From Cereibacter ovatus (GTDB lineage: Bacteria; Pseudomonadota; Alphaproteobacteria; Rhodobacterales; Rhodobacteraceae), in the NCBI RefSeq assembly GCF_900207575.1, contig NZ_OAOQ01000013.1, positions 1-64,000 on the forward strand: 64,000 bases of DNA. The letters run 5' to 3'. This document shows positions 1-7,971 of this stretch, one piece after another. The translations under genes and the position numbers were made by a program. Each line of letters starts with the position of its first letter. The first letter of the stretch is position 1. Under the pieces are notes generated by a model, which saw only the letters and a program-made list of their open reading frames with translations, was not told where the DNA came from and searched no databases.

Positions 1-105
1 CGGTGAGCGGTGAGCGGTGAGCGGTGAGCGGTGAGCGGTGAGCGGTGAGCGGTGAGCGGTGAGCGGTGAGCGGTGAGCGGTGAGCGGTGAGCGGTGAGCG
101 GTAAG
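1..105. repeat. Heptanucleotide tandem repeat
   Basis: Fourteen exact consecutive copies of CGGTGAG fill positions 1-98 and a variant copy CGGTAAG follows at 99-105. The array is cut by the window edge, so its true length is unknown. It lies 45 bp beyond the stop codon of the metallophosphoesterase gene. A 7-bp unit is not a multiple of three, and no gene is seen to run through it here. Such arrays change copy number by slippage. Any role is unknown. Confidence 0.95.
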
Positions 106-149
106 GCCACGGATCGCAGGCCGGGGTCAAGCGCGGCGCACCCGCGCGG

Positions 150-950
150 TCAGTCGTCGGCGCTCCAGCGGCCGGGGCCGCCGTGAAAGCTGCGGCACTC
201 GGCAAGGCGGAAGCCTGCGCCCCCGGCCTCTGCGACATGGCGCTGAACATGGATGCGGTCGGCCGAGACCTCAAGCAGGTTGAAATCGTTGGGCTCTCCG
301 CGCAGACGGGTCGACAGGCCGGTGCCGGCATGAACCTGAAGCACGCCCCCCTGCCCCGCAAGTTGCGCGAAGGGGCCGACGCGCCATGTATGCAGATGAC
401 CCGACAGGATCACATCAGCACCGCAATCGGCCAGTGCGCGCGCCGCTCGGTCGGCACCGCGCATCGGTTCCTTGCGGTCCTCGGGGGTGTGTTCCATCGG
501 GTGATGGGTCACGACGATGCGAAGGCGCGGCCCCCCGCCCGCAAAGGCCCGCCTGATCCGCACAAGTGAGCGGGACCGGAACCAGCCCTGCTGCCACGCC
601 ATCGGATTGACCGTGTTGGCGCCGGCCACGATCACCTGATCGTCCTGCCAGCAGGGTTCCAGATCGCGGCCGAACCAGCGCCGATAGCGGCTCCATGGCC
701 GCAGCAGACGCATGAACAGATTGTGCAACGGCACATCATGGTTGCCCGGCACCACCAGAACCGGCGGTTCCAGCGCGGTGACAAAGGTCTCCGCGGCGCG
801 AAACTGCGCCTCGGTCGCGCGCTGGGTCAGATCACCCGAGATCGCCACAAGATCGGGGGCAAGACCGTTCACCCGGTCGATCAGCGGGCGAAGCAACTCG
901 GGCCGGTCGCGGCCGAAATGCAGATCGGACAGGTGAAGGATGCGCCTCAT
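150..950 (-). CDS. Metallophosphoesterase
   Basis: This is a 266-aa calcineurin-like phosphoesterase, probably cytoplasmic, that would hydrolyse phosphodiester or phosphomonoester bonds at a dinuclear metal centre. All metal-ligand motifs are visible: DLH at residues 9-11, GDL at 39-41, GNHD at 69-72, the HH pair at 149-150 and GHLH at 184-187. Length and motif order fit the class III cyclic-nucleotide phosphodiesterase-like group, but the substrate cannot be read from sequence. Its start codon overlaps the end of the upstream lipid-kinase-like gene by 4 bp (ATGA), so the two are translationally coupled. This pairing suggests linked phospholipid or phosphate metabolism, which is inference. 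Confidence 0.85.
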   Translation of the reverse strand: MRRILHLSDLHFGRDRPELLRPLIDRVNGLAPDLVAISGDLTQRATEAQFRAAETFVTALEPPVLVVPGNHDVPLHNLFMRLLRPWSRYRRWFGRDLEPCWQDDQVIVAGANTVNPMAWQQGWFRSRSLVRIRRAFAGGGPRLRIVVTHHPMEHTPEDRKEPMRGADRAARALADCGADVILSGHLHTWRVGPFAQLAGQGGVLQVHAGTGLSTRLRGEPNDFNLLEVSADRIHVQRHVAEAGGAGFRLAECRSFHGGPGRWSADD

Positions 951-1864
951 CGCGCCTCGCGATCATAGCTGTCGGGAACCGTCACCTCCAGCGCGTCAGC
1001 GATGGCGCGCAACTTCAGCGGAGGGGTCATCCGCTCGCGCTCGCCGTCGCGGGCGACATGCCAGAACCGGGATCGGCCGGTGGGCAGGTCGATCTCGATC
1101 CGCGGCGCGCTTAGCATCATGTAGTTCTGATCGACGCTTGCAAAGCCCAGCGCCAGCGCCGCGGCATTGCGCAACATGCCAAGCCGGCCGGTATCGGGGG
1201 CAATGAACACCACCAGATCGCCCGCCGCCACCCGGTCGGCGCCGGCAAGGTTCATCTGCTCCAGCTGGAAGGCGTTGTTCACCACAAACACCAAGGGCGA
1301 GCGCAGCAGGCGTTCCTCGGCCCCCACCCGCAGCCGCATCTTCAACGGCCGGCCCATGCGCGCCAGAACCTTCAGGACCGACCAGTAGGCCGCAAGGCGG
1401 CTGCGGCCCCAGCGACCATAGATTTCCTCGCGGGTTTTCAGGATGGCGGGATAGACGCCAAGGCTGGCGTTGTTCAGAAACACCTGACCGTTCACGCTGG
1501 CAATGCGGATGGGCGCGGTGCGGCCAGAGGCGACCACCGCCACCGCGCCATCCAGATCGGCCGGCAACGCCAGCGACCGCGCGAAATAATTGAAGGTGCC
1601 AAGCGGCAGGATGCCCATCCGCCGCCCCGTCCCGGCCAGCGCCGAGGCCACGGCGCAGATCGTGCCATCCCCGCCCGCGGCCACCACGGTGGCAAAGCCA
1701 TGCACGACCGCGCGGCGGGCCGTGGCCTCGATCCGCGCACCGTCCTGAACCGGATCAAGCGCCACCGCCACGCCCTGCGCCGCAAAGGCGGCCCGGACGC
1801 GGGCGGCGTCTTCGCCCCTGCCCGCGCCTGTGTTCATCACCACGCAGATGTCGGGCTGGGGCAT
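947..1864 (-). CDS. Diacylglycerol kinase family lipid kinase (DAGK catalytic domain)
   Basis: The 305-aa product has the DAGK/YegS fold signature. An N-terminal NTGAGRG phosphate-binding stretch starts near residue 11, GGDGT is at 64-68 and the LPLGTFN motif is at about 86-92. Members phosphorylate diacylglycerol, sphingoid bases or related lipids at the inner membrane face. The exact lipid is not predictable. The ATG at 1864 follows a good ribosome-binding site (GGAGAG about 5 nt upstream on the minus strand). The gene overlaps the downstream metallophosphoesterase start by 4 bp, so the pair forms a two-gene operon. Upstream, 60 bp separate it from the cytosine deaminase stop, so co-transcription with the transporter operon is possible. 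Confidence 0.85.
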   Translation of the reverse strand: MPQPDICVVMNTGAGRGEDAARVRAAFAAQGVAVALDPVQDGARIEATARRAVVHGFATVVAAGGDGTICAVASALAGTGRRMGILPLGTFNYFARSLALPADLDGAVAVVASGRTAPIRIASVNGQVFLNNASLGVYPAILKTREEIYGRWGRSRLAAYWSVLKVLARMGRPLKMRLRVGAEERLLRSPLVFVVNNAFQLEQMNLAGADRVAAGDLVVFIAPDTGRLGMLRNAAALALGFASVDQNYMMLSAPRIEIDLPTGRSRFWHVARDGERERMTPPLKLRAIADALEVTVPDSYDREAR

Positions 1865-1924
1865 CGGTCTCTCCGCGGGTTGGGACTGCGGAGGGCAACT
1901 CGGCCCGGCGGGGACGGTTCCCGG

Positions 1925-3202
1925 CTAGGCCCCCGGCAGCCTGTGACGGCGGCGCACCGTGCCCGGCCGCCCCGGCAGCGACAGCCGCGAATCGTTGCGG
2001 GCCTTGCGCGCGATCACCCGGCCCTTGGCGATCACGCACAGCCGGTCGGGGCGCAGGCGCAGCGCCTCGGTCGGGTCGCCCGCATCCAGCACCACCAGCG
2101 AAGCCGGCGCCCCTTCGTGCAGCCCGTAATCCAGACCCATGATCCTTGCGTTCTCGGCCGTCACCATGTCGAAACAGCGCCGCATCTCGGCCGGGTGGGT
2201 CATCTGCGCGACATGCAGCCCCATGAAGGCCACATCCAGCATGTCGGCGGTGCCCAGCGAATACCACGGGTCCAGCACGCAATCCTGACCCCAGCCCACG
2301 GTGATGCCATGGGCCTGCATTTCCTTTACCCGCGTCAGGCCGCGCCGCTTGGGATAGGTGTCGTGGCGGCCCTGAAGCACGATGTTGATCAGCGGGTTCG
2401 GGATCGCGGCCAGCCGCGCCTCGGCCATCAGCGGCAACAGCTTGGACACATAGTAATTGTCCATCGAATGCATCGAGGTCAGGTGACTGCCCGCCGCCCG
2501 GCCCTGAAGCCCGGTGCGGATCACCTCGGCCGCCAGCGTCTCGACATGGCGGCTGAGGGGGTCGTCGGTCTCGTCGCAATGCAGATCCAGCATCAGCCCG
2601 CGCGCGGCCGCGATCTCGCACAGGTCGCGAACCGAGGCCGCGCCATCCGCCATCGTCCGCTCGAAATGCGGGATACCGCCCACGACATCCACGCCCATGT
2701 CCAGCGCCCGCAGAAGGTTCGCCCGTGCGGTCGGATCGCGGTAAAGCCCGTCCTGCGGGAAGGCCACCAGTTGCAGATCCATCCAGCCCTTGACCTGTTC
2801 GCGCACCTCAAGCAGCGCCTGAACCCCCAACAGCCGGTCGTCGCAGACATCGACATGGGACCGGATCGCCAGAAGCCCCATGCTGGCAGCCCAGTCGCAA
2901 TAGGACAGCGCGCGGGCCACCATCTCGTCCACCGAGACAATGCGCTTCAACTCTCCCCACAGCGCGATGCCTTCCAGAAGCGTGCCGCTCGCGTTCACGC
3001 GCGGCAGGCCGTAGGACAGCGTCGCATCCATATGAAAATGCGGATCGACAAAGGGCGGGCTGACCAGATCGCCGGTGGCGTCGATCACCTCGGCGGCCTC
3101 GGCCGGCAATTGGCCGATGGCGGCGATCCGGCCGGCCTTGATGCCCACATCGGCCACCCGACCATCGGGCAGCGTGCCGCCCTTCACGATCAGATCGAAC
3201 AT
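1925..3202 (-). CDS. codA: Cytosine deaminase (amidohydrolase family)
   Basis: This 425-aa amidohydrolase would deaminate cytosine to uracil in the cytoplasm. The metal-binding HFH is at residues 55-57, LHCDETDD follows mid-protein, and GWGQDCVLDPW lies in the C-terminal half where CodA carries its active-site aspartate. I placed the start at the ATG at 3202 (MFDLIVKGG) because it overlaps the stop of the upstream permease gene as TGATG. The longer open frame upstream only reads through the permease gene. As the last gene of a nucleoside-type ABC operon, it suggests that imported pyrimidines are salvaged. Related amidohydrolases act on isoguanine or other N-heterocycles, so substrate is likely but not certain. 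Confidence 0.82.
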   Translation of the reverse strand: MFDLIVKGGTLPDGRVADVGIKAGRIAAIGQLPAEAAEVIDATGDLVSPPFVDPHFHMDATLSYGLPRVNASGTLLEGIALWGELKRIVSVDEMVARALSYCDWAASMGLLAIRSHVDVCDDRLLGVQALLEVREQVKGWMDLQLVAFPQDGLYRDPTARANLLRALDMGVDVVGGIPHFERTMADGAASVRDLCEIAAARGLMLDLHCDETDDPLSRHVETLAAEVIRTGLQGRAAGSHLTSMHSMDNYYVSKLLPLMAEARLAAIPNPLINIVLQGRHDTYPKRRGLTRVKEMQAHGITVGWGQDCVLDPWYSLGTADMLDVAFMGLHVAQMTHPAEMRRCFDMVTAENARIMGLDYGLHEGAPASLVVLDAGDPTEALRLRPDRLCVIAKGRVIARKARNDSRLSLPGRPGTVRRRHRLPGA

Positions 3203-4149
3203 CAGCGTTCCCCCCTGTTGAACGGCTGCATCAGCGCCGCCGGAACCGAGGCCCGGCGCGACATCAGCACAAGTGCGGCGATCGACAGCACATAAGGCGC
3301 CATCAGGAACAGCTGATACGGCACCACCTGCCCCAAAGGTGTCTGTTGCAGCCGGACCTGAAGCGCGTCGAAGGCGGCAAAGAGCAGCGCCCCCAGCACG
3401 GCCTTGCCCGGCCGCCACGCGCCGAACACCACCAGCGCGATGCAGATCCAACCGCGGCCATTCACCATCTCGAAGAAGAAGCTGGAAAAGGCCGACAGCG
3501 TCAGGAACGCGCCCCCCACCGCCATCAGGCCCGACCCCACGACCACCGCCCCGATCCGCAGCCCCGTGACCGACAACCCCTGCGCATCGACAGCCGAGGG
3601 GTTCTCGCCCGCGGCACGGATCGCAAGACCCAAGGGCGTGCGCCACAACACCAGCGCCACCAGCGCCGCCACCGCAAAGGCGGCATAGGTCAGCGGCGTC
3701 TGGGCGAACAGTGCGGGGCCGATCAGCGGGATGTCGGACAGGACGGGCACTTCCCACACGGCGAAAGGTTCGATCTTGGGCGGGCTTGTCACCTGCGGCA
3801 GCATGAGGCGATAGGCGAAATAACTGGTCGATGTCGCCAGAAGCGTCACCCCCAGCCCCACAACATGCTGGCTAAGGCCAAAGGGCACCACCAGCACCGC
3901 ATGAAGCAGGCCGAACAGCATCCCCGCCAGCATCGCCACCGCCACGCCTTCCCACAGACCCGCACCGGCCCAGACGGTGATCCAGCCCGAAAAGGCGCCG
4001 ATCACCATGATCCCCTCGATCCCGAGGTTCAGCACCCCCGCGCGTTCGCAGATCAGCTCGCCCATGGTGGCGAAGATCAACGGCGAGGCGATGCGCACGG
4101 CTGCGGCCCAGAAGGTGGCCGACAGAAGGATATCCAGAAGCGCGGTCAT
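3202..4149 (-). CDS. ABC transporter permease, nucleoside/BMP-type (YufQ/NupQ-like)
   Basis: The 315-aa product is a multi-spanning inner-membrane permease of the BPD_transp_2 family, the type used by simple-sugar and nucleoside importers. Hydrophobic segments run along the whole length, and the stretch ICERAGVLNLGIEGIMVIG near residues 33-51 is typical of the smaller permease of BMP-linked systems. It starts at 4149, overlapping the stop of the first permease by 4 bp (ATGA), and ends overlapping codA by 1 bp. Together with the other permease and the two-domain ATPase it would form the membrane channel. Which nucleobase or nucleoside is carried is inferred from codA and the BMP protein. Confidence 0.85.
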   Translation of the reverse strand: MTALLDILLSATFWAAAVRIASPLIFATMGELICERAGVLNLGIEGIMVIGAFSGWITVWAGAGLWEGVAVAMLAGMLFGLLHAVLVVPFGLSQHVVGLGVTLLATSTSYFAYRLMLPQVTSPPKIEPFAVWEVPVLSDIPLIGPALFAQTPLTYAAFAVAALVALVLWRTPLGLAIRAAGENPSAVDAQGLSVTGLRIGAVVVGSGLMAVGGAFLTLSAFSSFFFEMVNGRGWICIALVVFGAWRPGKAVLGALLFAAFDALQVRLQQTPLGQVVPYQLFLMAPYVLSIAALVLMSRRASVPAALMQPFNRGER

Positions 4150-5189
4150 CCGCGCACCACCCGGAAGCGCACCAGAAGGATCGCCAGCACCATGAACAGC
4201 AGCGACGAGGCCAGCAGCATGTCCGCGATATAGGTCGGCACGCCTGCCGCGCGGCTCATGCTGTCGGCGCCGACAAAGACGCCGGCCACGAACAGCGCCG
4301 CCGGCACCACCGCCAGCGGATTGAGCAGCGCCAGCATCGCCACCACAATTCCGGTGTAGCCAAAGCCCGGCGACAGATCGAGCGTCAGGTGACCTTTCAG
4401 CCCCGCCACCTCGGAAAAGCCCGCCAGCGCGGCAAGGCCCCCCGACAGCAGCGCGGTCTTGACCAGAACGGCATTGACCGGAACCCCGGCAAAGCGCGCG
4501 GCGCGCGGGTTCAGGCCGACGGCGCGCATCTCATAGCCAAAGGCGGTGCGCCGTTCGATCACCCAGACCGTCAGCGCCGCGATCAGCGCAAGGCCAAAGC
4601 CCCAGTGCAGCCGCAACCCGTCGACGATCCGCGGCAGCCGCGCTTCCTTCGCCAGCGCGGCCGATTTCGGCCAGCCCATCCCCATCGGGTCTTTCAGCGG
4701 CCCTTCCAGCAGATAGCTGACAAACAGCAGCATGATGAAGTTGAACAGCAGCGTCGTCACCACCTCGTCCACGCCAAAGCGGGTTTTCAGCAGCACCGGC
4801 CCCAGCAGCACAAGCGCGCCCGCAACCATCGCCGCCAGCGCCATGGCCGGCAGCGCCACGGCGCCCGGCAACGCGCCGGTTCCCAGCAGAACGGCCATGA
4901 TCGCGCCGGCGTAAAGCTGTGCCTCGGCGCCGATGTTCCACAGCCGGGCACGGAAGGCCACCGCCACCGCAAGCCCGGTAAAGATCAAGGGCGTCGCACG
5001 GTTCAGCGTTTCAAGCGCCGCGAATCTCGACCCAGCGGCGCCCTTCACGATCAGCCCCAGCGTGGCCAGCGGATCGGCCCCCGCCACCGCCGCCAGCCCC
5101 GAAGCGACCGCGATGGTCGCAAGCAGTGCCGACGCCGGCAGGCCCAGACGGCGCAACACCGAGGGGTTGGCAATCGGTTCAAGCCGCAT
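4146..5189 (-). CDS. ABC transporter permease, nucleoside/BMP-type (YufP/NupP-like)
   Basis: This is the larger permease of the importer, 347 aa from the ATG at 5189 (MRLEPIANP). An in-frame ATG 11 codons earlier would overlap the ATPase gene by 44 nt, while the chosen one overlaps by only 11 nt. The protein is strongly hydrophobic with about eight or more predicted membrane segments and the family stretch RLWNIGAEAQLYAGAI about residue 90, which resembles BPD_transp_2 permeases of BMP systems. It pairs with the 315-aa permease in the inner membrane. The order binding protein, ATPase, permease, permease and enzyme is typical of nucleoside importers. Confidence 0.83.
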   Translation of the reverse strand: MRLEPIANPSVLRRLGLPASALLATIAVASGLAAVAGADPLATLGLIVKGAAGSRFAALETLNRATPLIFTGLAVAVAFRARLWNIGAEAQLYAGAIMAVLLGTGALPGAVALPAMALAAMVAGALVLLGPVLLKTRFGVDEVVTTLLFNFIMLLFVSYLLEGPLKDPMGMGWPKSAALAKEARLPRIVDGLRLHWGFGLALIAALTVWVIERRTAFGYEMRAVGLNPRAARFAGVPVNAVLVKTALLSGGLAALAGFSEVAGLKGHLTLDLSPGFGYTGIVVAMLALLNPLAVVPAALFVAGVFVGADSMSRAAGVPTYIADMLLASSLLFMVLAILLVRFRVVRG

Positions 5190-6699
5190 CGGCGAACCCG
5201 TGACCGGCCATCCACAGGCCAAGCTGTTGCTGCGTCATCGTCCCCCGCGCAAAGCCGGGCGACAGGCGCCCCTCGGAAATCACATGAATACTGTCGGAAA
5301 GCGCCATGATCTCATCCAGATCTTCCGAGATGAGAAGCACGGCCGCCCCTGCGTCCCGCGCCTGCAAAAGCCGGGAATGGACATAGGTGATCGCGCCGAT
5401 ATCAAGGCCCCTGACCGGCTGGTTGGCCAGAATGATCCGCGGCCCGGGTTCCAGCACCCGGCCAAGGATCAGCTTTTGCATGTTGCCACCCGACAAAAGC
5501 CGGATGCGGGTGTCGGGTCCGGGGCAGCGCACGTCATAGGTGCGGATGATGCCCTCGGCGAAGGCGCGGGCCGCGCGCCAGTTCATCCAGCCACCCTTTG
5601 CGAAGCGCGAACGGTAGCCTTCAAGGATCGCGTTCTCGGTCAGGGTGAAATCGGCGATGGTGCCGGTGGAATGGCGGTCTTCGGGGATGCGGGCGATGCC
5701 GGCGCCCACGGCCTCGCGCGGGGTCCAGTGGGTGACGGGGGCACCCGCGATGTGCAGCCGCCCCGCCTGCGGCCGGATCACCCCCGAGACCAGATCCGAC
5801 AGCGCCGCCTGCCCGTTGCCCGACACGCCGGCAAGCCCGGTGATCGTGCCCGCGCGCAGATCCAGCGTCACGCGGCGCAGCCCCGTAGCCGTGCCCGCCT
5901 GCGCGGTGGTGACATCATCCAGCCGCAACAGCACCGGGCCGGGGGTCGGCGGCGCCACCTTTGGCGGCACTACTTCCTCGCCCACCATCAGCGCGGCAAG
6001 GGCATGGCGGTCGGTATCGGCGGTCGCGACCTCGCCCACCACACGGCCGTGGCGCAGCACCACCGCGCGGTCGGCCACTCCCATCACCTCGTGCAGCTTG
6101 TGCGAGATGAAGATGATCGACAGCCCCCGACCCACCGCCAGCCGCAGGGTGCGGAACAGTGCCTCGGTTTCCTGCGGGGTCAGGACGGCGGTCGGCTCGT
6201 CCAGAATCAGGATGCGGGCGTCGCGATACAGCGCCTTCAGGATCTCGACCCGCTGGCGTTCGCCCACAGACAGCGTGCCCACCCGCGCGTCGGGATGAAC
6301 CGACAGGCCGAAATCCTGCGACAGCGCCTGAACCCGCGCCCGCGCCACCGCCTTGCGCAGACCCGGCCGCCACAAAGGCCGCGTGCCCAGCAGGATGTTG
6401 TCCAGCACCGTCAGGTTGTCGGCCAGCGTGAAATGCTGATGCACCATGCCCACCCCGGCCGCCAGCGCGGCGCGCGGATGCCCGGGGGGCAGCGGCTGGC
6501 CCATCACCTCAACCGTGCCTGCATCGGCCACATAATGGCCGAACAGGATGTTCATCAGCGTGGTCTTGCCCGCGCCATTTTCGCCCAGCAGCGCCACGAC
6601 CTCTCCCCGGTTCAGGGAGAGGCTGATGGCGTCGTTGGCGACAAGCGATCCGAACCGCTTGGTGATGCCGCAAAGGCGCAGGACAGGCGCGACGATCAC
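5179..6699 (-). CDS. Two-domain ABC transporter ATP-binding protein (nucleoside/simple-sugar type)
   Basis: The 506-aa cytoplasmic ATPase contains two fused ABC domains. The N-terminal one is complete: Walker A GENGAGKT at residues 39-46, signature LSVGERQR and Walker B ILILDEPTAVL. The C-terminal one is altered: the Walker A position reads GVSGNGQA, the signature LLSGGNMQK is kept, and the Walker B region reads LANQPVRGLD. This asymmetry is normal in the RbsA/YufO group, where one site is catalytically weak. It would energise the two permeases downstream. The start at 6699 overlaps the end of the binding-protein gene by 4 bp. Confidence 0.9.
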   Translation of the reverse strand: MIVAPVLRLCGITKRFGSLVANDAISLSLNRGEVVALLGENGAGKTTLMNILFGHYVADAGTVEVMGQPLPPGHPRAALAAGVGMVHQHFTLADNLTVLDNILLGTRPLWRPGLRKAVARARVQALSQDFGLSVHPDARVGTLSVGERQRVEILKALYRDARILILDEPTAVLTPQETEALFRTLRLAVGRGLSIIFISHKLHEVMGVADRAVVLRHGRVVGEVATADTDRHALAALMVGEEVVPPKVAPPTPGPVLLRLDDVTTAQAGTATGLRRVTLDLRAGTITGLAGVSGNGQAALSDLVSGVIRPQAGRLHIAGAPVTHWTPREAVGAGIARIPEDRHSTGTIADFTLTENAILEGYRSRFAKGGWMNWRAARAFAEGIIRTYDVRCPGPDTRIRLLSGGNMQKLILGRVLEPGPRIILANQPVRGLDIGAITYVHSRLLQARDAGAAVLLISEDLDEIMALSDSIHVISEGRLSPGFARGTMTQQQLGLWMAGHGFADAA

Positions 6700-7700
6700 G
6701 AGGATTTGGGCTCGGAATCGTCGATCGCCACGGTGAAGCTGCCGTCGCGAATCGCGGCTTCACGTTGGGCGACCAGCGCCATGGCCTCGGCCGGAACCTT
6801 GCCTTCGAAACTGCCAAGCGGCGCCAGCGAACAGCCGCCCTCTTTCAGGAAGGAATAGACGCCGTAATCGGCGGCCTTGAAGGTGCCGGCCAGAACCTCG
6901 GCCACCGCGCGGTCGAACGTCGGCTCGAAATGCCACAGCGCCGAGGCGACGACGGTGTCGGGGTAGTCGCCTTGCGTGTCGATCACGTTGCCGATGGCCA
7001 GCACACCGCGTTCCTTCGCCGCGTCCGACACGCCGAAACGTTCGGCGTAAAGCAGGTCGGCGCCGTTCTCGATCATGGCAAAGGCGGTTTCCTTGGCCTT
7101 TGGCGGATCGAACCACGACCCGATGAAGCTGACCTGGAAGGTCGTCGCGGGGTTCACCTCGCGCACGCCGGCGATGAAGGCGTTCATCAGGCGGTTGACC
7201 TCGGGGATCGGAAAGCCGCCGACCATGCCGATGTTGCCCTTGCTCATCGCGCCGGCGATCAGGCCCGACAGATAGGCCGCATCCTGGATATAGTTGTCGA
7301 ACACCGCCAGATTGGGCACCGCCTCGTCCGGTGGGAAGCTGGAGCCCATCAGGAAGGCCACGTCGGGATAGTCGGCCGCCACCTCGCGCGCTTCCTGTTC
7401 GACACCGAAGATCTCGCCCACGATCAGCTTCACGCCGCTTTCGGCATATTCGCGCATGACGCGGGGATAGTCGGTGTTGGCGACGTTCTCGGTGAAGACA
7501 TAGTCCACTTGGCCTGCGGCCCTGGCCGCCTCGGCGGCCTTGTGGATGCGGCTGACCCATTGCTGCTCCACCGGCACGGTGTAGATGCCGGCGACCTTCA
7601 GCGCCTCTTGTGCATGAAGGCCGCGCGGCCATGCGCCCAGTGCCAGCGCGGCGCCCCCGGCCATCAGAAGGCCACGTCTTGTCGTTGCGAATCCGGTCAT
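6696..7700 (-). CDS. BMP family ABC transporter substrate-binding protein
   Basis: This 334-aa periplasmic protein belongs to the basic membrane protein (BMP/PnrA) family, which binds nucleosides or purines. The start at 7700 (MTGFATTRRGLLMAGG) is preferred over an ATG 20 codons upstream because a GGGGAAG ribosome-binding site lies just before it and the signal peptide begins here. The twin-arginine-like TRRGLL followed by a hydrophobic run and LHAQ suggests Tat or Sec export with cleavage near residue 31. It heads the codA operon and is transcribed away from a second importer. The presence of codA favours cytosine or another pyrimidine-related ligand, but BMP proteins mostly bind nucleosides. 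Confidence 0.85.
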   Translation of the reverse strand: MTGFATTRRGLLMAGGAALALGAWPRGLHAQEALKVAGIYTVPVEQQWVSRIHKAAEAARAAGQVDYVFTENVANTDYPRVMREYAESGVKLIVGEIFGVEQEAREVAADYPDVAFLMGSSFPPDEAVPNLAVFDNYIQDAAYLSGLIAGAMSKGNIGMVGGFPIPEVNRLMNAFIAGVREVNPATTFQVSFIGSWFDPPKAKETAFAMIENGADLLYAERFGVSDAAKERGVLAIGNVIDTQGDYPDTVVASALWHFEPTFDRAVAEVLAGTFKAADYGVYSFLKEGGCSLAPLGSFEGKVPAEAMALVAQREAAIRDGSFTVAIDDSEPKSS

Positions 7701-7804
7701 GGTGGTCTTCCCCTGCTGGATGTTTGACCGGACGGTAAGACGCAGCCCCGCCGCGGGCAAGGCCGCCCTGCCTGCCGGAAAGTCAGGCCCGCGGCCCCGA
7801 GCTT

Positions 7805-7843
7805 TTTGTTACAGGCTGAAATGGCCGCGAAAAATTTGTTACA
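7805..7843. promoter_or_regulatory. Direct repeat TTTGTTACA x2, candidate operator between divergent importers
   Basis: The 9-mer TTTGTTACA occurs at 7805-7813 and again at 7835-7843, exactly 30 bp apart, or about three helical turns. It lies in the 271-bp gap between the BMP operon (leftward) and the second importer (rightward). The surrounding A/T-rich stretch stands out in GC-rich DNA. A shared regulator binding both copies on one DNA face is a reasonable inference. A loose -35/-10 pair (TTGCCA at 7861, TAGCTG at 7885) follows for the rightward operon. No regulator gene is adjacent. Confidence 0.5.
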
Positions 7844-7971
7844 TGGGCCGGATAGGGAACTTGCCAGAATCCGTTTTCGGCCTTTAGCTGAGATCAAGCG
7901 CCGCCCTCGCCGGCCAGTCGGTCCGACGGGGAAGAACGGTATTCGGTCTGACAACAACCGGGAGAGTTCCG

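Noticed and set aside
1-105. CRISPR array
   Set aside because: The 7-bp units follow each other without spacers.
3203-3757. Upstream extension of the codA frame
   Set aside because: It reads out of frame through the permease gene. The ATG at 3202 overlaps the permease stop and gives the normal amidohydrolase N-terminus.
7701-7971. Purine or other riboswitch upstream of the nucleobase importer
   Set aside because: No three-way junction or conserved aptamer core could be recognised. Only the direct repeats stand out.
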